Assembly (NCBI RefSeq): GCF_014648275.1
Contig: NZ_BMQU01000018.1
Span: forward strand, 1-64,000
Length of the DNA: 64,000 nucleotides
Reading direction: 5' to 3'
Source: Pseudomonas laurentiana
GTDB lineage: Bacteria > Pseudomonadota > Gammaproteobacteria > Pseudomonadales > Pseudomonadaceae
Under the pieces are notes generated by a model. The model had not been told where the DNA came from and ran no database searches. It saw only the letters and a list, made by a program, of their open reading frames with translations. A program made the position numbers and the translations under genes. Positions within the stretch are counted from its first letter, which is position 1. The number at the start of each line of letters is the position of its first letter. Shown here piece by piece: positions 17,828 to 27,137 of the stretch.

Positions 17828-18739
17828 GTGAATAATATGCCCAGCCTTGAAGACCTGACGATTTTTGTCCAGGTCGCCAAACGTGCCAGCTTTGCGGCGG
17901 TTGCCGATGAGTTGGGAATGTCAGCCGCGTTCATCAGCAAGCGCATTCGCGTGCTTGAACAAAACCTGGGCGTGCGCTTGCTGCACCGCACCACCCGGCG
18001 CGTGTCGGTGAGCGAAGAGGGCGAGCGCGTGTACCGGTGGGCACTGCATATCTTTGACGCGGTGCAGCGTATGGGGGACGACATCAGTGCCCAGCACCGT
18101 GAGCCGGTAGGGCAGCTGCGTATTGCCAGCAGCCTGGGGCTGGGCAGGCGCTTCGTTGCCCCGGCCTTGTCGGAGCTGGCCGAACGTTACCCGAAGCTGG
18201 ATATCCGTCTGGACGTGCATGACCGGCTGGTTGACTTGATCGATGAAGGGGTCGACCTGGATATCCGCGTGGGCAACACCATCGCCCCCAACCTGATCGC
18301 CAAACCGCTGGCGAAGAACCGCCGTGTGCTCTGTGCCTCCCCAGACTACCTTGAGCGCTGTGGCACCCCCCGGACCCTGGCGGAGTTGGCCAGCCATGAC
18401 TGCCTGGTGATCAAGGAGCGCGACCACCCGTTCGGGATCTGGCAACTGGAAGGCCAGCAGGGCGAGGAGAGCGTGCGTGTGACCGGTACATTGTCGACCA
18501 ACCATGGTGAAGTGGCCCACCAGTGGTGCCTGGATGGTCGGGGGATACTGCTGCGCTCCTGGTGGGACCTGCACGACAGCCTGGCGGCAGGGCGGTTGGT
18601 GCAGGTGCTGAGCGACTACCATCAGCCCGCAGATATCTGGGCGGTGTATGCCTCGCCACTGGCCAGTTCGGCGAAGGTTCGCGTTGCGGTGGAGTTTTTC
18701 CGTCAATACTTTGCCGAACGCTACACCTTGCCTGCGTAG
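17828..18739 (+). CDS. dmlR: LysR-family regulator, DmlR-like
   Basis: A 303-residue transcription factor. An N-terminal winged helix-turn-helix (residues 5-65, with ASFAAVADELGMSAAFISKRIRVLE) is followed by a type 2 periplasmic-binding-like effector domain. It is transcribed away from dmlA, the usual arrangement for a LysR factor controlling its neighbour. By analogy with E. coli DmlR it should activate dmlA when a C4 hydroxyacid is present; the ligand is inferred. The GTG at 17828 or the ATG at 17837 may be the start, and neither has a strong ribosome binding site. Confidence 0.8.
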   Translation: MNNMPSLEDLTIFVQVAKRASFAAVADELGMSAAFISKRIRVLEQNLGVRLLHRTTRRVSVSEEGERVYRWALHIFDAVQRMGDDISAQHREPVGQLRIASSLGLGRRFVAPALSELAERYPKLDIRLDVHDRLVDLIDEGVDLDIRVGNTIAPNLIAKPLAKNRRVLCASPDYLERCGTPRTLAELASHDCLVIKERDHPFGIWQLEGQQGEESVRVTGTLSTNHGEVAHQWCLDGRGILLRSWWDLHDSLAAGRLVQVLSDYHQPADIWAVYASPLASSAKVRVAVEFFRQYFAERYTLPA

Positions 18740-18797
18740 CCCTTGTGTTCTCACGCTTCATGCGCGGCGCCGGGACCACCAGTAAGGCTGGGGTTCC

Positions 18798-19820
18798 CTA
18801 TCGACGCCGTAGCAGGGCGATGAAGAACACTCCGCCAATCGCTGCCGTGGCGATGCCGATGGGCAAGTCTTGCGGTGCGATCAGTGTACGGGCGGCGACG
18901 TCCACCCAGACCAGAAACAAACCGCCGAGCAAGGCGCTGACCGGCAACAGTCGCCGGTGTTCGGCGCCCACCAGACGCCGGGCCAGGTGGGGCAGCATCA
19001 AGCCGACAAAGCCAATCGCCCCGGACAACGCTACCAGCACCCCGGTCAGCAATGCGGTGCAGACGAACACCTGCACGCGCACGGCCTGGACATTGAACCC
19101 CAGGCTCACTGCCGTGTGTTCTCCGCTCATCAATGCGTTCAAACCACGGGCCAGAGCCAACAAGGCGAGCAGGCCGAGTAGCAGGCACAAGGCCGGTAAC
19201 CAGAGTATCTCCCAGCGCGCCAGGCCAAGCCCGCCGAGCATCCAGAACATCACCGAATTGCTGGCGTGTTGGTCGCCGGTGTACAGCAGCAGGTTGACCA
19301 GTGCCATCAGCACGAACGACACCGCCACCCCAGCCAGCAATAACCGTTCGCTGCTCAACCGGCCTTGTTGATTGGCCACCGCCAGCACCAGGGTCATGCT
19401 GCCCAAGGCACCGATGAAGGCGGCCAGGGGCAGGCTGAACACCCCGGCAAAATCGCCGAGGAACAGCACCACCAGCACGGCGCCCAGCGCCGCACCGGAA
19501 CTGACGCCAAGCAGGTGCGGGTCGGCCAGCGGGTTGCGGGTCACGGCCTGCAGGGCGGTGCCGACCAGGGCCAGGCCCGCGCCAACCAGTGCGCCCAGTA
19601 ACACCCGTGGCGCACGAATCAACCAGACGATGCGCGACTGGCCCTGTGTCCAGTCACCGCCACTGCGTAACCCCAACTGCTCGCCAACAATTCCCCAGAC
19701 GTTCGACACGGGCACGCTCGCCGGGCCAAAGGCCAACGCCGTCATGCACGACACCAGCAGCACGCCCAGTAATCCAAGCACCAACAGGCGGTACGCCGCC
19801 ACGCTACGGATCGGCATCAC
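18798..19820 (-). CDS. FecCD/BtuC-type ABC transporter permease
   Basis: A 340-residue inner-membrane permease with about nine or ten helices, of the family importing cobalamin, heme and ferric siderophores. Typical blocks are visible: RAPRVLLGALVGAGLALVG with GTALQAVTRNPLADPHLLG, and near the end GFVGLMLPHLARRLVG followed by LIAPQDLPIGIATAAIGG. It overlaps the binding-protein gene by four bases and is last in a receptor-ATPase-binding protein-permease operon. The riboswitch upstream of the operon points to a corrinoid or related cargo. Confidence 0.9.
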   Translation of the reverse strand: MMPIRSVAAYRLLVLGLLGVLLVSCMTALAFGPASVPVSNVWGIVGEQLGLRSGGDWTQGQSRIVWLIRAPRVLLGALVGAGLALVGTALQAVTRNPLADPHLLGVSSGAALGAVLVVLFLGDFAGVFSLPLAAFIGALGSMTLVLAVANQQGRLSSERLLLAGVAVSFVLMALVNLLLYTGDQHASNSVMFWMLGGLGLARWEILWLPALCLLLGLLALLALARGLNALMSGEHTAVSLGFNVQAVRVQVFVCTALLTGVLVALSGAIGFVGLMLPHLARRLVGAEHRRLLPVSALLGGLFLVWVDVAARTLIAPQDLPIGIATAAIGGVFFIALLRRR

Positions 19821-20788
19821 TGACCTGCCTGCGCCAGGGGCTGTGGATGCAGGGCATTGGCGATGGTTTCGATGGCCTCGGCGTTGTCCACGGACGGTGT
19901 CACTGCCACATAAGGCAGCACGATAAAGCGCTGCTCGCGGATTGCACGCACGCCCTGTAGCGCCGGGTGCTGCAGCAGGAAATCACGCTTCTGTTGCCAG
20001 GTGCGTGGGCCGTAGTCGACGATCAGGATGACCTCGGGGTCGCGCTCGACCACACTTTCCCAGTTGACCTGGGTCCAACTGGCGGCGATATCGTCCATGA
20101 CGTTGTGGCCACCCGCCGTCGTCAACAGCGCTTGCGGTATACCGAGTCGTCCAGAGGTCATGGGGCGGTCTTCGCCGCTGTCATAGAGGAATACGCGCGG
20201 TGTTTCGTGTGTTGCCGCCAGCCTCGTCTGAACCCGGGCGATACGTTGGCGCAGGGTGTTGATCAACGTTTCGGCGCGGGCTTCGACCGAGAAAATCCGC
20301 CCGAGATTGGCCAGGTCGCGGTACAGGTCGTCAAGGCTGGCCTCGCGTTGCGGCATGATCCGCGAGCAGGACTCGCTCAGTTCATAGACCTTGATCCCCA
20401 GCGGCTCCAGGCTGGCCGGGGTGACCGGGCCGCCAATCCGCATGCCATAGCCCCAGCCGGCGAAAAAAAAGTCGGCGCCCGCGTTCAGCAGGTTCTCTTC
20501 GCTGGCGTAGTGGCTGGCGAGCTCTGGCACACCGTCGAGGGCCGTGCTGAGTTTCGGGTCAAGGGTTTTCCAGCCGCTGATGCCGGTGTAGCCGACCATA
20601 TGTTCGCGCAGGCCGAGGGCAAGCAACATTCCGGTCAGGTTGATGTCGTGGCTGACCACATGCTGTGGCGCCTGTTCGAACGTGACCTGGCGGTTGCAAC
20701 TCTGCACACCAAGCGGGTAGGTGCTGGCATGGGTCGAGAGGGCCGGCAGCAGCGCAAGCCAGGCCAGGTAGGGACGTTGTCGTTTCAT
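19817..20788 (-). CDS. periplasmic binding protein of the BtuF/FepB class
   Basis: A 323-residue protein with a signal peptide (residues 1-22, cleaved after STHA) and two lobes joined by a long helix (about residues 160-200), the class III fold. Early lobe: VVSHDINLTGMLLALGLREHMVGYTG. Late lobe: DPEVILIVDYG. It should deliver cargo to the permease encoded just downstream (four-base overlap) and starts within the end of the ATPase gene (four-base overlap). Relatives in pseudomonads are often annotated as F420-0 transporters, a label carried over from actinobacteria that I do not adopt. Confidence 0.85.
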   Translation of the reverse strand: MKRQRPYLAWLALLPALSTHASTYPLGVQSCNRQVTFEQAPQHVVSHDINLTGMLLALGLREHMVGYTGISGWKTLDPKLSTALDGVPELASHYASEENLLNAGADFFFAGWGYGMRIGGPVTPASLEPLGIKVYELSESCSRIMPQREASLDDLYRDLANLGRIFSVEARAETLINTLRQRIARVQTRLAATHETPRVFLYDSGEDRPMTSGRLGIPQALLTTAGGHNVMDDIAASWTQVNWESVVERDPEVILIVDYGPRTWQQKRDFLLQHPALQGVRAIREQRFIVLPYVAVTPSVDNAEAIETIANALHPQPLAQAGQ

Positions 20789-21570
20789 GGTTCGGTGATC
20801 CAGGTAATGCGCGGGTAGCCGGCCAGTGGGTGAGTGTCGACCAGTGCGTGCACACCGAACACCTGATGCAGGCGCTCGGCAGTCAGCACTTCAGCGGGTG
20901 TCCCGCTGGCGACAAGGCAGCCGTTGTCGATGACGTAGAGGCGGTCGCAGAATGCCGCAGCCAGGTTCAGGTCGTGGAAACTGGCCAGGGTGCTCAAACC
21001 CAGGCGGCGCAAGTGGCCCAGTAGTTCCAGTTGGTAGCGAGGGTCGAGGTGGTTGGTCGGTTCGTCGAGTATCAGCAGGCGGGGTTGCTGCACCAATGCA
21101 CGGGCCAGCAGCACGCGCTGCTTCTCGCCGCCGGACAGGGTGGCGAAATCATGCTGATGAACGTCCCCCAGGCCAACGGCGTCGAGGGTCTGCTCGATCA
21201 ACTGGCGGTCTGCCTCGTTGTCGCCGGCAAACATCCCCTGGTGGGGCGTGCGGCCCATGGCCACGACATCGGCCACGGTGAGGCCGAAGGCTTGAGGAAA
21301 TTCCTGCAGGACCACGGCGATGCGTTGCGCACTCCAGCGCGGACGTTGCTGCCAAAGGTCATTGCCGTCCAGGCTGACCTGACCGGCCAAGGGTGGGTTG
21401 AAGCGGTAGGCACAGCGCAACAGGCTGGTCTTGCCACTGCCATTGGGACCGATCAGGCCGACGAACTCACCGGCGGCCACGTGCAGGTCGATGCCGTTCA
21501 GCAACCAGTGCTGACGACGCTCGAGTGCTGTCGGCGTCCAGCGCAGTTGGTGGATAGTCAATGCGGTCAT
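20785..21570 (-). CDS. ABC transporter ATP-binding protein (BtuD/FecE type)
   Basis: A 261-residue ATPase energising the adjacent permease. Walker A GPNGSGKTS (near residue 47), Q-loop VLQEFPQAFG, signature LSGGEKQR, Walker B LLILDEPTNHLD and the H-loop SFHDLNLA are all intact. I chose the ATG at 21570 (MTALTIHQ): the longer frame to 21645 runs back into the receptor gene and has no family support. It follows the receptor stop by 20 bases. Confidence 0.9.
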   Translation of the reverse strand: MTALTIHQLRWTPTALERRQHWLLNGIDLHVAAGEFVGLIGPNGSGKTSLLRCAYRFNPPLAGQVSLDGNDLWQQRPRWSAQRIAVVLQEFPQAFGLTVADVVAMGRTPHQGMFAGDNEADRQLIEQTLDAVGLGDVHQHDFATLSGGEKQRVLLARALVQQPRLLILDEPTNHLDPRYQLELLGHLRRLGLSTLASFHDLNLAAAFCDRLYVIDNGCLVASGTPAEVLTAERLHQVFGVHALVDTHPLAGYPRITWITEP

Positions 21571-21590
21571 GATCGGCGGTTCCTTGTGCC

Positions 21591-23732
21591 TTAGAAGCGG
21601 TAATCGAGGGTGGCGAAGTACGAGCGCGGCGCCCCCATCAGCCATTGCTCAGCGCTATGGGCGGTGACGGCATAGCGGCGATCGAGCAGGTTGTTCACCT
21701 GCAGGCCCAAACGCACCTCCGGTAGCAGTTGCCAGCCGAGATTCCCATCGACCACGGTGTAGCCCGGTACCGTCGCCTGGTTGGCCGTGTCGGCATAGCG
21801 CGCATCAACGTAACGCAGGCCAAGGCCGGCATCCAGGTCATTGCGCAGGGCCTTGCGGAGCCAGAGGTTGGCGGTGCGCCGTGGCACATTGATCGGTCGG
21901 TTGCCCACGCGGGACACGATAGTGCCGGCAACCACCTCGTCGAAATCATCATACGCCGCACGCACTACCGAGGCGTTTGCCGAGACGTGCCACTGTTGCG
22001 CGAGGGCCAGCTCAAGGGTTGCCTCCAGGCCTTCGGAGGACTGCTGGCCGACTTGCTGGGTGAGTCGCGTGTGGCTGTCGGTGACCACCGGCAGCTTCTT
22101 CTTCACGATCTGATAAGCCGCCAGTGTCCACTCGCCACGGCCGTTCCAGAACTGCTGCTTGAGGCCGAGCTCGGTTTGCTTCGACTCGGTCAGGTCCATC
22201 TGCTGCGCGGCCGGGCTGAGGCTGATCAGGTCGCCAACCCCATCTTCACTGGTGGAGTACTGGCCGTACAGCGACAGCTGCTCGGTGACTGCGTACACCA
22301 GCCCGGCACGCCAGTTGCCACCGTCGAGGCTGCGGTCGCTGTGCGTGCCGTCGACCCGGTTGTCACGGTCGATGTGGTTCTGGTCACGGCGAATACCGGT
22401 GACCAACGACCAGCGCTCTGACAATTGTGTGCGGTTTTCCGCAAACAGGGCAAAGGTCTGGGTGGTGCTGTGGGTTTGCGGGCGGGTGGGGTCCTGGCTG
22501 CCGAAGTAACCCGGGGCCGGTTGCCACGGGTCGATGTAGTCGCCGCCGTTGTCGGTGTAGGGCGCGTTGCTGTCGACGTCGAAACGAATCCGGTTGTACT
22601 CGGCACCGACCACGGTCTTGCTCGTCAGGCCGAACAGCCCATGGTCGAGGGTGAAGCTTTGCCGGTCGCCGATTTGCTCCTGGTCATGCTTGATGTGCAG
22701 GTAGCTCTGGCGCAGCAGCTGGTCGCGGCCGCTGTCCCAGCTATAGTCCTCGGCATTGCGCCAGTGTCGGCGGCTCTTGATGTAGTAGAGCTGGTTGCTG
22801 GCGGTCAGGTTTTCGTTGATCGTCCAGTCGCTGTTCAGTCGTGTCCACTCATCGTGGTAGCGCTGTACCGCGTCGTGGAGGTTGTAGTTCTTTTTGCGCA
22901 GGCTGTCGCGGTAGCGGCCGTCGATCAGCGGGGTGCCGAAGTCGTTCATCGGCTCACTGTCACCACGTTCGTGGGCGAGGGTGAAGCTCAGGTCATCGCT
23001 GGCATCCCAGCGCAGCGCTGCACTCAGGCTGAGGTTTTCTGAGTCGCCGCGATCAATCCAGCCGTTGCTTTGCTCACGGTTGAGGGTAAGCCGGTAGCTC
23101 AGCCGCTCGCTTAACGAACCGCCGCTGTCCAGGCCCAATTGCTGGCGGTCATACGAGCCGTAGCCCAGGCGCAGGTGGTTTCGAATCTCTCCGGCAAAGG
23201 GCTTCTTCGGGATCACGTTGATCACCGCCCCGGTTGCTCCCTCGCCATACAGCACCGAGGCCGGGCCGCGAAGGATGTCGATGCGCTCGACCATCCACGG
23301 GTCTACCGGGAAGCTCTGGGTGCCCGCACCGGTGTACAACCGCGAGCCGTCGAACAGGGTCATCACCGAGCTGTGACCGCTGAAGCCTCGGGCAGAGAGG
23401 GCCGTGTTGCCGTTGCCCGGGGTGCCCACGGAGGTGATGCCCGGTGAGCGGCTGACCGCCTCCTGCACACTGCGGTTGTTGCGCCCGTCGATGGCCTCGG
23501 CATCGAGGCTGCTGGTGCTGGCGGGTGTCTCCAGTGCACTGAGGTTCAGTCGGGAACCGGCCGGCAGTGGTGTCGCCAGAGTGATGGCTTCTCGCTCGCT
23601 ATCAAGGTCGCCAGTGATGGCGGTCGAGGGCAGGGCAAGGATGTGTTCGGTGTCGTCAGTGGCCAGTGACGGCAGTGAAAGCGAGAGGCAAGCAGAGGAC
23701 ACAAGGGTGTGAAACAGGTAAGTGCGGGACAT
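21591..23732 (-). CDS. TonB-dependent receptor under cobalamin riboswitch control
   Basis: A 713-residue outer-membrane receptor. A signal peptide (1-24) precedes a plug domain (about 65-175, with VQEAVSRSPGITSVG and RIDILRGPASVLYGEGATGAVINVIPK split by a short spacer) and a 22-strand barrel ending in phenylalanine (ATLDYRF). In size and motifs it resembles ferrichrome/ferrioxamine-type siderophore receptors rather than the shorter BtuB (about 600 residues). The cobalamin riboswitch in its leader and the BtuCDF-like genes behind it suggest a corrinoid, cobalt complex or related ligand. The start has only a weak GGA ribosome site, fitting a controlled translation start. Confidence 0.88.
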   Translation of the reverse strand: MSRTYLFHTLVSSACLSLSLPSLATDDTEHILALPSTAITGDLDSEREAITLATPLPAGSRLNLSALETPASTSSLDAEAIDGRNNRSVQEAVSRSPGITSVGTPGNGNTALSARGFSGHSSVMTLFDGSRLYTGAGTQSFPVDPWMVERIDILRGPASVLYGEGATGAVINVIPKKPFAGEIRNHLRLGYGSYDRQQLGLDSGGSLSERLSYRLTLNREQSNGWIDRGDSENLSLSAALRWDASDDLSFTLAHERGDSEPMNDFGTPLIDGRYRDSLRKKNYNLHDAVQRYHDEWTRLNSDWTINENLTASNQLYYIKSRRHWRNAEDYSWDSGRDQLLRQSYLHIKHDQEQIGDRQSFTLDHGLFGLTSKTVVGAEYNRIRFDVDSNAPYTDNGGDYIDPWQPAPGYFGSQDPTRPQTHSTTQTFALFAENRTQLSERWSLVTGIRRDQNHIDRDNRVDGTHSDRSLDGGNWRAGLVYAVTEQLSLYGQYSTSEDGVGDLISLSPAAQQMDLTESKQTELGLKQQFWNGRGEWTLAAYQIVKKKLPVVTDSHTRLTQQVGQQSSEGLEATLELALAQQWHVSANASVVRAAYDDFDEVVAGTIVSRVGNRPINVPRRTANLWLRKALRNDLDAGLGLRYVDARYADTANQATVPGYTVVDGNLGWQLLPEVRLGLQVNNLLDRRYAVTAHSAEQWLMGAPRSYFATLDYRF

Positions 23733-23854
23733 GTCGTTCCAGGCTGAAACAGGAATGAATGAATCCCGGGGGAATAACGCATAGAGGCATGACGAGCACG
23801 CAGGCGCCCGCCAACCGGCCTGCGCCCGCCCACCGCGGGGTTGCCAAACAAGGC

Positions 23855-24035
23855 TTCAGGCCGGTCTCCGGGCTTGCGAGGGTCATGAGGCCTTCACCTT
23901 CCCATGCCATGGCACAGTGGTCTGTCGAAGGCCTCGCTCGCTTACCGTTGCGGGGGCAGCGCCGGACTGGTCAAAAGACGCACCGGCTTCCCGTTTCACC
24001 CTGCGCACGGCGGCGCAGGACACCTGAAACTGGCG
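23855..24035 (-). promoter_or_regulatory. cobalamin (B12) riboswitch
   Basis: Read on the minus strand in 5' to 3' order: GGGTGAAACGGGAAGCCGGTG, split around 24001 and 23980, then GCTGCCCCCGCAACGGTAA (about 23963-23943). Next come CCACTG (about 23920) and GGGAAGG (about 23910), and finally the B12 box GCCCGGAGACCGGCC (about 23873-23859). These are the conserved core blocks of the cobalamin aptamer in correct order. It lies about 120 bases upstream of the TonB receptor start and should repress the transport operon when the corrinoid is abundant. Boundaries are approximate. Confidence 0.92.
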
Positions 24036-24071
24036 CGCATCTGAACATCGAACGCCAGCTCAGTCAATCAC

Positions 24072-25472
24072 TTAGCCGCGTTGCGCGGCGGCAGGGGCGG
24101 GTGTTGCCGTGGCCGATTTACGCACCAGGCTGATCATCAGGACGATGCCGGCCACGGCTGCGGTCATCAGGGTTTCATAGCGATACGCGGCGCTGAACAA
24201 CATGTAGCCGAGCACGCTGCAGATCAAGGCGATGACGAACCAGGTCAGCCATGGGAACAGCCACATCCGGAATACCGGGGTCTGGCCTTTTTGCTCCAGC
24301 TGTTTACGCATGCGCAGTTGTGACACCGCGATCACCAGGTACACCAGCAGGGCGATGGCGCCGGTGGTCGAGAGCAGGAAGCCAAAGACCTTGCCCGGCA
24401 ACAGGTAGTTGATCAGGCAGCCGACGAAGCCTGCCAGGGTGGACATCAGCACGGCCACGGTCGGCACGCCGCTGCGCGAAATGTAGCGGGTTGCAGTCGG
24501 TGCTTCGCCGCGTGCACCCAGCGAGTACAGCATGCGCGAGGCGGTGTACAGGCCCGAGTTCATGCAACTGGTCACGGCGACGAACACTACCAGGTCAACG
24601 ATCAGTTTCGCCCCTGGCACGTTGAGCACTTCCAGTGCGCGCTGGAACGAGCCGACTTGCAGCAACCGTGGGTCGTTCCAGGCAACCAGCGAGACGATGA
24701 AGAAAATCGAGAAGATGTAGAAGATCGCAATGCGGTAGATCACCAGGTTGGTGGCGCGGCGGATCTTCTCTTTGGGGTTCTCGGTTTCGTCGGCGGCGAT
24801 GGTGACGATTTCGGCGCCGAAGAACGAGAAGATGGTCACCAGAATACCGCCCAGCACCGCACCAAAGCCATTCGGCATGAAGCCGCCATTGCTCAGCAGT
24901 TGGCCGACACCCGAGACTTCAGCCAGCGGCCAGTAGCCCAGCACGGCCGCGCTGCATACGCCGATGAAGGCCAGGATGGCGATGATCTTGATCAGGGCGA
25001 ACCAGTACTCGAAGGTGCCGAAATTGCGCACGCTGATCAGGTTGGTGGCCGACAGGGTGATCATGATCAGGAAGGTGAAGGCCCAGGACGGGATGGCGGG
25101 GTACCAGGCATGCAGGATGTCGGCACCGGCGATGGCTTCCACCGGGATGATCAACACCCAGAACCACCAGTACAGCCAACCGATGGTGAAGCCGGCCCAA
25201 GGGCCAATGGCCTCGCCGGCGTAGGTGGAGAACGAGCCGCTGTTCGGGTTTGCGACGGCCATTTCGCCGAGCATGCGCATCACCAACAGCACCAGCAGAC
25301 CGGTCAGTGCGTAGGAGATCAGGATGGCCGGGCCAGCGGTGGCGATGGCGTTGGAGGAGCCGATGAACAAGCCTGCACCGATGATGCCCGCGATGGAAAT
25401 CATCGAGACCTGGCGTGTGGTCAGACCATGCTTGAGCGAGCGTTGCCCGCGGTTGTTATTGTTTGAAGTCAT
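24072..25472 (-). CDS. gabP: GABA permease
   Basis: A 466-residue APC-superfamily amino acid permease with 12 membrane helices. It matches E. coli GabP closely along its length: SIAGIIGAGLFIGSS in helix I, MRMLGEMAVANPNSGSFSTY, GWLYWWFWVL, SGGFMPNGFGAVL-like, FGAEIVTIAADE, NSGLYTASRMLYSL and LVYLVIAVSQLRMRK. It should import 4-aminobutyrate, perhaps also 5-aminovalerate. It is divergent from the aminotransferase at 25860, its likely functional partner. A poly-Asn stretch (NNNN) and an Ala/Pro-rich tail lie at the two cytoplasmic ends. Confidence 0.88.
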   Translation of the reverse strand: MTSNNNNRGQRSLKHGLTTRQVSMISIAGIIGAGLFIGSSNAIATAGPAILISYALTGLLVLLVMRMLGEMAVANPNSGSFSTYAGEAIGPWAGFTIGWLYWWFWVLIIPVEAIAGADILHAWYPAIPSWAFTFLIMITLSATNLISVRNFGTFEYWFALIKIIAILAFIGVCSAAVLGYWPLAEVSGVGQLLSNGGFMPNGFGAVLGGILVTIFSFFGAEIVTIAADETENPKEKIRRATNLVIYRIAIFYIFSIFFIVSLVAWNDPRLLQVGSFQRALEVLNVPGAKLIVDLVVFVAVTSCMNSGLYTASRMLYSLGARGEAPTATRYISRSGVPTVAVLMSTLAGFVGCLINYLLPGKVFGFLLSTTGAIALLVYLVIAVSQLRMRKQLEQKGQTPVFRMWLFPWLTWFVIALICSVLGYMLFSAAYRYETLMTAAVAGIVLMISLVRKSATATPAPAAAQRG

Positions 25473-25859
25473 GCATCAACCCTCGGTTCAGCAGTCCCTT
25501 GGCTCACAGGTCCGAACGGGGGTGAGCCGGCGCTGAACAATCGTTAGTAAGGAAACCTTCCGTGTCGGTACCGCATCTGAGTCCTGGTTATTGATCCAGA
25601 TCAGTATTGGTCGACCCGCGGCGCATCAACAAACGAGCAATACTCAGAACATCATTCCGTGGAGGAATCCAGTGTTTGCCTGGGACGGTCGTGCGAGGTC
25701 TTAAGGGAAACCTTCTTACGGTATTGCCTGTAGTGGGTAACGTTGGATTCGATAATTTTAGGAATGACAGTAGAATTTTTATTCGCTTGTGCCAGGCCAC
25801 CGTCACTCGCTTAGATAGCCGCCATACACGACCCTCAAGACACGGGAGCGGCGCTTTTC
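25473..25859. other. divergent promoter region, gabP / aminotransferase
   Basis: 387 bases without a gene between two divergent starts. It should carry both promoters. I found no convincing -24/-12 (sigma-54) element with the required spacing and no long dyad. A short ORF on the minus strand (25588-25806) lacks a ribosome site and a plausible composition. Confidence 0.5.
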
Positions 25860-27113
25860 ATGCCTGCGCAAACCATTAGCAAGTCCATCGCAATTGTTCA
25901 CCCGATCGAGCTCGACCACGGCCGTAATGCCGAGGTCTGGGATGTCGATGGCAAGCGTTACATCGACTTTGTCGGCGGTATCGGCGTGCTCAACCTGGGC
26001 CATTGCAACCCGGCGGTGGTGGCGGCGATTCAGGCGCAAGCGACACGCTTGACCCACTCGGCATTCAACGCTGTACCGCACACGCCTTACGTTCAGTTGA
26101 TGGAGCGGCTTGTGGCGTTCGTCGGCCTGAGCTACCCGGCCAGTGGCATGCTCACCAACAGCGGTGCCGAAGCGGCCGAGAATGCCCTGAAAATCGCCCG
26201 TGGCGTCACCCGGCGCACTGCGGTGGTGGCGTTCGATGGTGGTTTTCATGGGCGTACCCTGGCCACCCTGAACCTCAATGGCAAGGTTGCCCCCTACAAA
26301 CAGGGCATTGGTGTGTTGCCGGGGCCGGTCTATCACTTGCCGTACCCCAGCCCGGACAACAACGTCACTGTCGACGAGGCGCTGAAGGCCATGGAGCGCC
26401 TGTTCAGTGTCGAAATCGACGTCAACGAGGTGGCCTGCTTCATCCTGGAGCCGGTTCAGGGCGAGGGGGGGTTCCTGGCGCTGGAGCCTGCGTTTGCCCA
26501 GCACCTGCGTCAGTTCTGCGATGAACGCGGGATCTTGCTGATTGTCGATGAAATTCAGTCTGGTTTCGGCCGCACGGGCCAACGTTTCGGCTTTGCTCGC
26601 CTGGGTATCGAGCCGGACCTGCTGCTGCTCGGCAAGAGCATTGCTGGCGGGGTGCCGCTGGGCGCAGTGGTGGGCCGTCGGCAATTGATGGACACGCTGC
26701 AGCGCGGCGCATTGGGGGGGACCTATTCGGGTAACCCGATTGCCTGTGCGGCGGCGTTGGCCAGCCTGGAGCAAATGAGCGACACCAACCTTTCTACCTG
26801 GGGCGAGCGGCAGGAGCGGGCGATTGTCGAGCGTTATCAGCGCTGGAAAGCGTCCGGTCTGTCCGCTCATTTGGGGCGCTTGACCGGCACGGGCGCCATG
26901 CGGGGCATCGAGTTGGTAAATGCGGACGGCTCGCCAGCGCCTCAGCTGCTGGCCACGTTGTTGCAAACCACCCGCGAGGCAGGGCTGTTGATCATGCCGA
27001 GTGGCAAATACCGGCATATCGTGCGTCTGCTTGCGCCGCTGACCATCGAGCCAGACGTGTTCGAGGAAGGCCTGGATATTTTCGAACGTTGCCTGGCTGG
27101 ACTCCGCGCCTGA
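25860..27113 (+). CDS. class III omega-aminotransferase (GABA / aminovalerate / aminoadipate type)
   Basis: A 417-residue PLP enzyme. The PLP lysine is in LLGKSIAGGVPLGAV (about residue 262), the cofactor aspartate in IVDEIQSGFGRTGQ, and the substrate-facing loop LTNSGAEAAENALKIAR binds phosphate. It removes the terminal amino group from an omega-amino acid to 2-oxoglutarate. The sequence resembles the P. putida enzyme that acts on 4-aminobutyrate and 2-aminoadipate, as I remember it, more than the GabT of a gabDT operon. No gabD is adjacent. The divergent GABA permease supports 4-aminobutyrate or 5-aminovalerate as substrate. Confidence 0.85.
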   Translation: MPAQTISKSIAIVHPIELDHGRNAEVWDVDGKRYIDFVGGIGVLNLGHCNPAVVAAIQAQATRLTHSAFNAVPHTPYVQLMERLVAFVGLSYPASGMLTNSGAEAAENALKIARGVTRRTAVVAFDGGFHGRTLATLNLNGKVAPYKQGIGVLPGPVYHLPYPSPDNNVTVDEALKAMERLFSVEIDVNEVACFILEPVQGEGGFLALEPAFAQHLRQFCDERGILLIVDEIQSGFGRTGQRFGFARLGIEPDLLLLGKSIAGGVPLGAVVGRRQLMDTLQRGALGGTYSGNPIACAAALASLEQMSDTNLSTWGERQERAIVERYQRWKASGLSAHLGRLTGTGAMRGIELVNADGSPAPQLLATLLQTTREAGLLIMPSGKYRHIVRLLAPLTIEPDVFEEGLDIFERCLAGLRA

Positions 27114-27137
27114 CATCACTCCCCGCCTGACTGCTCA

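Noticed and set aside
25803-27119. A 438-codon minus-strand ORF opposite the aminotransferase
   Set aside because: The plus strand encodes an intact class III aminotransferase with all PLP motifs; the antisense frame has no recognisable features.
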